Positions 58,977 to 64,000 of a DNA stretch of 64,000 nt are shown here, piece by piece; positions within the stretch are counted from its first letter, which is position 1; every line of letters begins with the position of its first letter. The notes beneath the pieces were generated by a model, which saw nothing but the letters and a program-made list of their open reading frames with translations, made no database searches and was not told where the DNA came from. The DNA lies in assembly GCF_001931675.1 (NCBI RefSeq), contig NZ_CP014839.1:2604001-2668000 (forward strand). The letters run 5' to 3'. The DNA comes from Pandoraea thiooxydans. GTDB lineage: Bacteria > Pseudomonadota > Gammaproteobacteria > Burkholderiales > Burkholderiaceae. The translations under genes and the position numbers were made by a program.

Positions 58977-60449
58977 TCAGGAGATCAGCGTGAGGTGAAT
59001 GGTCCTCAGGCACCATTCCATCAACGAGCCCGGCAGCACGCCGAACCACAGCATCGCCAGGCCGTTGAGCGATAGCAGCACACGCATCGATCCAGTGCTT
59101 TGCAGGGCTTCGGTGTCGGTGGGTGCGTCGAAGTACATCAACTTGACCACGCGCAGATAATAGAAAGCCCCGATCAGCGAAGCCAACACCGCGACCACCG
59201 CCAACCAGACCATGCCAGCGTTGACAACCGCCTGCAGCACGGCAAGCTTGGCATAGAACCCCGCCATCGGCGGCACGCCAGCCAACGAGAACATCAGCAT
59301 CAACATGACGAAGGCAAACCACGGGCTGCGCTGGTTAAGCCCCTTGAGGTCGTCGAGTTCGCTGCCCTCGAAGCCTCGGCGCGAGAGCAGCATGACGATG
59401 CCGAACGTGCCCAGCGTGGTCAGCACATAAATGATGCTGTAATACATTGCCGAACCGTATGCGCTGGCCACGCCATTGCTTTTGCCGTCGACCACGCCCG
59501 AGAGCATGCCGAGCAGCACGAACCCCATGTGCGAGATCGTCGAATAGGCGAGCATCCGTTTCAGGCTGGTTTGCACGATCGCGGTGAGATTACCGACCAC
59601 GAGAGACAATACCGCGAGGATGACCAGCATTTGCTGCCAGTCGATCGCCAATGGCAACATACCCTCGACCAGCAAGCGCAACAGCAAGGCAAAGGCGCCG
59701 AGCTTGGGGGCAGCCGCAACCAGCAACGTGACAGGCGTGGGAGCCCCGTCATACACGTCGGGGATCCACATGTGGAATGGCGCCGCGCCAATCTTGAAAG
59801 CCAGGCCTGCGACGATGAATACGAGGCCGAACACCAGCACGATCTTGTTGACCGCGCCCGAGGCGATGACTTCGAAGACTTTCGACAATTCGAGCGACCC
59901 GGTGGCACCGTACATCATCGACATGCCGTACAGCAGGAAACCCGATGCCAATGCACCCAGCACGTAATATTTCATGCCGGCCTCAGTCGCCCGCGGCGAC
60001 GTGCGCCAAAGAGCCACCAATGCATACAGCGACAACGACATCAGTTCTAACCCGAGATACAGCGTCAGGAAGCTGTTGCCGGAGATCATGACCGTCAGAC
60101 CGAGCAATGAGAAAAGGCTCAGGACGAAAAAGTCCCCGCGGAACAATTGTCGTGCCTCGAGATAACGGCGGCCGTAGACGAACGTCAAGGCTGTCGCCAG
60201 ACAACTCAACGATTTAAGCAGATTCGACATCGGATCGGCAACGAACAGATTGCTGAACAGATAGTGCGAATTGGGGTCACCGGTATTCACGCCGTACCAG
60301 ACAGCCAGCACGGCGGTCGTCGCGACAGACAGGCCATAGGTGATGCCGCGGCGAGCGTCGGAGATGAAGATGTCGAGCATCATGATCAAAAAGATCATGA
60401 GCAGCAGGAAAAACTCCGGCAAGATCGGCGCCAAATTCAGGTTTTGCAT
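58977..60449 (-). CDS. nuoN: NADH-quinone oxidoreductase subunit N
   Basis: NuoN is an antiporter-like membrane subunit of complex I. The 490-residue product has about 14 hydrophobic helices. The conserved helix with Glu is near LTLYLGLELMSLSLYALVAL; Lys-bearing helices follow near FKIGAAPFHMWIPDVYDGAP, and SLKRMLAYSTISHMGFVLLG is typical. It follows nuoM by 20 bp. Confidence 0.97.
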   Translation of the reverse strand: MQNLNLAPILPEFFLLLMIFLIMMLDIFISDARRGITYGLSVATTAVLAVWYGVNTGDPNSHYLFSNLFVADPMSNLLKSLSCLATALTFVYGRRYLEARQLFRGDFFVLSLFSLLGLTVMISGNSFLTLYLGLELMSLSLYALVALWRTSPRATEAGMKYYVLGALASGFLLYGMSMMYGATGSLELSKVFEVIASGAVNKIVLVFGLVFIVAGLAFKIGAAPFHMWIPDVYDGAPTPVTLLVAAAPKLGAFALLLRLLVEGMLPLAIDWQQMLVILAVLSLVVGNLTAIVQTSLKRMLAYSTISHMGFVLLGMLSGVVDGKSNGVASAYGSAMYYSIIYVLTTLGTFGIVMLLSRRGFEGSELDDLKGLNQRSPWFAFVMLMLMFSLAGVPPMAGFYAKLAVLQAVVNAGMVWLAVVAVLASLIGAFYYLRVVKLMYFDAPTDTEALQSTGSMRVLLSLNGLAMLWFGVLPGSLMEWCLRTIHLTLIS

Positions 60450-60469
60450 GATCGTTCTCTCCTCCTCTT

Positions 60470-61951
60470 TTACGGCAGTTTCGATTGCGCCACGTGGGCG
60501 AGGAGGTTAACCACGGAAGATTGCATCGTATCGGTAAAGGTCTTTGGATAAATACCCATGAACAACACCAGCACAGCCAGTACCGCCAACATGAAGAATT
60601 CACGAGCGCCGATATCTTTCATGGCGGCGACCCGCTCATTGGCCACCGCGCCGAACACCACGCGCTTGTACATCCACAGCGAGTAAGCGGCGCCGGTGAT
60701 CAATGTCGTTGCCGCCAGCAATCCGATCCAGAAATTCAACTTGACCGCGCCCAGAATCACCAGGAATTCGCCCACGAATCCCGAGGTGGCAGGCAAACCG
60801 CTATTGGCCATCGCAAACAGCATGAACAGCATCGCAAACTTCGGCATGGTGTTGACGACACCGCCGTAATCGGAGATTTGGCGACTGTGCAAGCGGTCAT
60901 ACATCACGCCGATGCACAGGAACATCGCCCCGGAAACGAATCCGTGGGAAATCATCTGCACAATCGCGCCTTGCATGCCGATCTCGCTGAACATGAAAAA
61001 GCCGAGCGTGACGAAACCCATGTGGGCGATCGACGAATACGCCACCAGCTTCTTCATATCGGTCTGCACCAGCGCCACCAGCCCGATGTAGACGACCGCA
61101 ATCAGCGAAATGGCGATGATGAAACCCGACAGATAGTGGCTCGCATCAGGCGTGATCGGCAGCGAGAAGCGCAGGAAACCGTACGTGCCGAGCTTGAGCA
61201 TGATCGCCGCCAGCACGACCGAGCCGCCCGTCGGTGCTTCCACGTGGGCGTCCGGCAGCCATGTGTGAACCGGCCACATCGGCACCTTGACGGCAAAGGC
61301 GAGGAAGAAAGCGATGAACAGCAATATCTGCACGTTCATCGGCAGCGGCAGCTTGTACCACGTGGCCAAATCGAAAGTGCCGGACTGGTTGTACAGATAA
61401 ATCAGGGCCACCAGCATCAGCAGCGAGCCCATCAGCGTGTACAGGAAGAACTTGAACGCCGCATACACGCGATTCGGGCCGCCCCAGACCCCGATGATGA
61501 TGTACATCGGGATCAGCGTGGCCTCGAAGAAGACGTAAAACAGCAGGCCGTCCATCGCGCAGAATACGCCGATCATGAGACCGGAAAGAATCAGGAACGA
61601 CGCCATGTACTGGGCGACCCGCTCCGTGATGACTTCCCATCCTGCGACCACCACGAGCACGGTGATCAGCGCGGTCAACACCACCAACCACAGCGAAATA
61701 CCGTCGATGCCGAGGTGATAGGTGATGTGAAACCGATCAATCCACGCCGTCTGCTCGATGAACTGCATCGCCGGGGTCGACGGATCGTAGCCCGAGATCA
61801 GCGGCAGCGTAACCAGGAAACTCACCACGGCGCCCAATAGCGAGAGCGTGCGAACCGTGCCGGGGTTGCGGTCGGACCCGACAACCAGGACTGCGATGCC
61901 GAACAGGATGGGCAGCCAAATGGCCAGACTCAGAAGCGGTAGCGATTGCAT
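60470..61951 (-). CDS. nuoM: NADH-quinone oxidoreductase subunit M
   Basis: NuoM is the second antiporter-like subunit of complex I. The 493-residue product has about 14 transmembrane helices, including LLFYVFFEATLIPMYIIIGV with the conserved Glu, FAVKVPMWPVHTWLPDAHVE with Lys and the conserved HTWLPDAH, and KLVAYSSIAHMGFVTLGFF. It is 16 bp after nuoL and part of the same operon. Confidence 0.97.
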   Translation of the reverse strand: MQSLPLLSLAIWLPILFGIAVLVVGSDRNPGTVRTLSLLGAVVSFLVTLPLISGYDPSTPAMQFIEQTAWIDRFHITYHLGIDGISLWLVVLTALITVLVVVAGWEVITERVAQYMASFLILSGLMIGVFCAMDGLLFYVFFEATLIPMYIIIGVWGGPNRVYAAFKFFLYTLMGSLLMLVALIYLYNQSGTFDLATWYKLPLPMNVQILLFIAFFLAFAVKVPMWPVHTWLPDAHVEAPTGGSVVLAAIMLKLGTYGFLRFSLPITPDASHYLSGFIIAISLIAVVYIGLVALVQTDMKKLVAYSSIAHMGFVTLGFFMFSEIGMQGAIVQMISHGFVSGAMFLCIGVMYDRLHSRQISDYGGVVNTMPKFAMLFMLFAMANSGLPATSGFVGEFLVILGAVKLNFWIGLLAATTLITGAAYSLWMYKRVVFGAVANERVAAMKDIGAREFFMLAVLAVLVLFMGIYPKTFTDTMQSSVVNLLAHVAQSKLP

Positions 61952-61967
61952 TTGTTATTGCTCCCCC

Positions 61968-63992
61968 TTATTTGCTCAAGGTGACAAACAAGGTCAGGAG
62001 TCCAAGCATGCCGATAATCATGGCGAAAGCGTAGTGGTAGATATAACCGGACTGCATGAAGCGGATGACACCGGCAAACCAGCCAACCAGCCGGGCGCTG
62101 CCATTGACGAGCGCGCCATCGATCACCCCTTGGTCGCCCCCTCGCCACAGACCGCGACCGATCTTGAGCGCGCCGTTGGCGAACACCACTTCATTGATCT
62201 TGTCCATGTAGTACTTGTTATCCAGCAGCTTGTACAGGCCCGAGAAGCGCCGCGCGAGGGCCTCCGGAATATCGGGCCGCTTCAGATAGAAGAACCAGGT
62301 CACGACGACACCGGCAATCGACAACCAGACGGGCAGCGTGGTGAACGAGTGCAGCGCCATCGGCAGCCAACCGTGGAAGTCTTCGGTAATGGCGGCCATC
62401 GCCGGATGGTTCGGCGCAATGAAGATGACATCCTTGAAAGCCACGCCGTGCTGGAACAGGTTGGAGAACAGCATCGGTTTGATGGCAATTGCACCGAGCA
62501 CCACCGACGGAATCGCCAGCAGGATCAGCGGCAGGGTCACCACCCAGGGCGTTTCATGAGGCTCGTGCGCGCCATGATGCGCGTCATCGCCGTGATGCGC
62601 ATGATCGTCGTGGTGATGAGCGAGCTTGCGGAAGCGCTCCTCGCCATGAAACACCAGGAAGTACAGGCGGAACGAGTAGAACGCGGTGACGAACACACTG
62701 GCCACGACGGCGAAATAAGCGAAACCCGAGCCAGGCAGGTGCGACGCGGCGACCGCCTCGATGATCGAGTCCTTCGAATAAAAACCGGCGAAGAACGGCG
62801 TACCAATCAGCGCCAGGGACCCGACCAGCGACGTGATCCATGTGATGGGCATGTATTTGTAGAGCCCGCCCATGTGACGGATATCCTGGTCGTGATGCAT
62901 GCCGATGATGACCGACCCGGCGCCCAGGAACAGCAACGCCTTGAAGAAAGCATGCGTCATCAGGTGGAACATCGCCACCGGGTAAGCCGAGGCACCCAGC
63001 GCCACGGTCATGTACCCGAGCTGCGACAGCGTCGAGTAAGCGATCACGCGCTTGATGTCGTTCTGGATCATGCCGAGGAAGCCCATGAACAACGTCGTGA
63101 TCGCCCCGATGACGAGGATCAGCGACAGCGCAGTATCGGAGAGCTCGAACAGCGGCGACATGCGACTGACCATGAAGATGCCCGCGGTCACCATGGTGGC
63201 CGCGTGAATCAGTGCGGAAATCGGAGTCGGGCCTTCCATCGAGTCAGGCAACCACACGTGCAGCGGAAATTGCGCCGACTTACCCATCGCACCGATGAAC
63301 AGGCAAATGCAGGTCACGGTAATCAAATGCCAGTCGGTGCCGGGAAACGACAGCGCCGCCAGATCGTTGGCCTTGGCGAATACGTCGCTGTAGTTCAATG
63401 AGCCGGTATAGGCCAGCACCAGGCCGATCCCCAGCAGGAAGCCGAGGTCGCCGACGCGATTGACCAAAAAGGCTTTCAGGTTGGCGTAGATTGCCGTCGG
63501 GCGCGTGTACCAGAAACCGATCAACAGATAGGAGACGAGACCCACCGCTTCCCAGCCGAAAAACAGCTGGAGGAAGTTGTTGCTCATCACCAGCATCAGC
63601 ATCGAGAAAGTGAACAACGAAATATACGCGAAGAAGCGCTGATAGCCGGGATCGTCCGACATGTAACCAACGGTGTAGATGTGCACCATCAGCGACACGA
63701 AGCTGACCACGCACATCATGATCACGGTAAGGATGTCGACCAGGAAGCCGACCTCGAACTTGATCGATCCGATCTGCGCCCATTGGTAAATGGTGCCGTT
63801 GAAACTGGCACCGTTGAGCACGTCGACAAAGGTCATTGCCGATAGGACGAAAGCGACCAGCACGCCAAGGATGGTGACGGTGTGGGCTCCTGAGCGGCCG
63901 ATTTGCTTGCCGAACAGACCGGCCAACACCGCCCCTGCCAGCGGCGCCAGCGGAATCGCGAGCAACAGGTTGGGATTGAGTGTAGTTGCCAT
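61968..63992 (-). CDS. nuoL: NADH-quinone oxidoreductase subunit L
   Basis: NuoL is the distal antiporter-like subunit of complex I with a long lateral helix. The 674-residue product is complete here and begins MATTLNPNLLLAIPLAPLAG. Signatures are FFGWEAVGLVSYLLIGFWYT (Glu), SAQFPLHVWLPDSMEGPTPI (with HVWLPD) and IKRVIAYSTLSQLGYMTVAL. A loop near residues 457-482 is rich in His and Asp (HHHDDHAHHGDDAHHG), unlike E. coli NuoL. Upstream nuo genes should lie beyond the window edge. Confidence 0.97.
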   Translation of the reverse strand: MATTLNPNLLLAIPLAPLAGAVLAGLFGKQIGRSGAHTVTILGVLVAFVLSAMTFVDVLNGASFNGTIYQWAQIGSIKFEVGFLVDILTVIMMCVVSFVSLMVHIYTVGYMSDDPGYQRFFAYISLFTFSMLMLVMSNNFLQLFFGWEAVGLVSYLLIGFWYTRPTAIYANLKAFLVNRVGDLGFLLGIGLVLAYTGSLNYSDVFAKANDLAALSFPGTDWHLITVTCICLFIGAMGKSAQFPLHVWLPDSMEGPTPISALIHAATMVTAGIFMVSRMSPLFELSDTALSLILVIGAITTLFMGFLGMIQNDIKRVIAYSTLSQLGYMTVALGASAYPVAMFHLMTHAFFKALLFLGAGSVIIGMHHDQDIRHMGGLYKYMPITWITSLVGSLALIGTPFFAGFYSKDSIIEAVAASHLPGSGFAYFAVVASVFVTAFYSFRLYFLVFHGEERFRKLAHHHDDHAHHGDDAHHGAHEPHETPWVVTLPLILLAIPSVVLGAIAIKPMLFSNLFQHGVAFKDVIFIAPNHPAMAAITEDFHGWLPMALHSFTTLPVWLSIAGVVVTWFFYLKRPDIPEALARRFSGLYKLLDNKYYMDKINEVVFANGALKIGRGLWRGGDQGVIDGALVNGSARLVGWFAGVIRFMQSGYIYHYAFAMIIGMLGLLTLFVTLSK

Positions 63993-64000
63993 AACAGCGT

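Overview
This window is about 64 kb of GC-rich chromosomal DNA that is almost entirely protein-coding. It carries conserved housekeeping genes of a beta-proteobacterium of the order Burkholderiales, most likely Burkholderiaceae. Evidence is the gene content and order: sdhCDAB-sdhE-gltA, leuC-entericidin-leuD-leuB-asd-fimV-truA-trpF-trpB-methylase-trpA-accD-folC-SPOR-cvpA-purF-metZ, a nuo operon ending in a DUF2818-type protein, and Burkholderiales families such as DUF2863. From memory, the leu/trp/sdh block lies on chromosome 2 in Burkholderia sensu stricto. Here it is joined to tilS-accA-cysS-lpxH-gltX genes, which fits Pandoraea- or Ralstonia-like genomes better. The genus is an inference. 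I saw no rRNA, tRNA, CRISPR array, insertion sequence, prophage or obvious island.

Layout. (1) 1-12,100: tilS (3' end cut by the window edge), accA, a DNA glycosylase and cysS on the minus strand; a TPR lipoprotein-like exported protein, ppiA, ppiB and lpxH on the plus strand; cysE and trmJ on minus; suhB on plus; gltX on minus. (2) 12,140-31,900: an AraC regulator on plus, then a long minus-strand run of amino-acid, purine, folate and fatty-acid genes (leuC to hisC). It contains a DNA methyltransferase overlapping trpA and a 42-residue entericidin-like lipoprotein between leuC and leuD. (3) 32,060-43,040: the TCA block, with sdhCDAB-sdhE-gltA and a GntR/HutC regulator on minus, and mdh, an MliC-like exported protein and acnA on plus. 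A perfect 28-bp palindrome lies between the divergent GntR and mdh genes, next to a near-consensus promoter. (4) 43,100-57,930: DNA alkylation repair (Ada-AlkA fusion plus methyltransferase), DUF2863, a TrmB-like methyltransferase, a His/Lys-rich exported protein, an M14 carboxypeptidase, YaaA, a solitary PIN protein, an aminotransferase, two glutathione S-transferases, a beta-oxidation pair with a histidine phosphatase, YegP, a MaoC-like protein and DUF1178. (5) 58,030-64,000: a NUDIX hydrolase, then the distal nuo operon (nuoL-M-N) and the DUF2818 protein.

Functionally the window joins central carbon flow (GltA, AcnA, Sdh, Mdh, complex I), Leu/Trp/His/Met/Cys/Asp-family synthesis, malonyl-CoA synthesis (AccA, AccD), tRNA charging and modification (CysS, GltX, TilS, TruA, TrmJ, perhaps TrmB-like) and stress repair. 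The observations most worth a second look are regulatory. They are the GntR/mdh operator, intrinsic terminators placed just upstream of the metZ and folC start codons, inverted repeats in divergent promoter regions (accA, the 3-hydroxyacyl-CoA dehydrogenase, yaaA), and an HHY-basic motif shared by two small exported proteins. I did not find a convincing wholly new multi-gene system.
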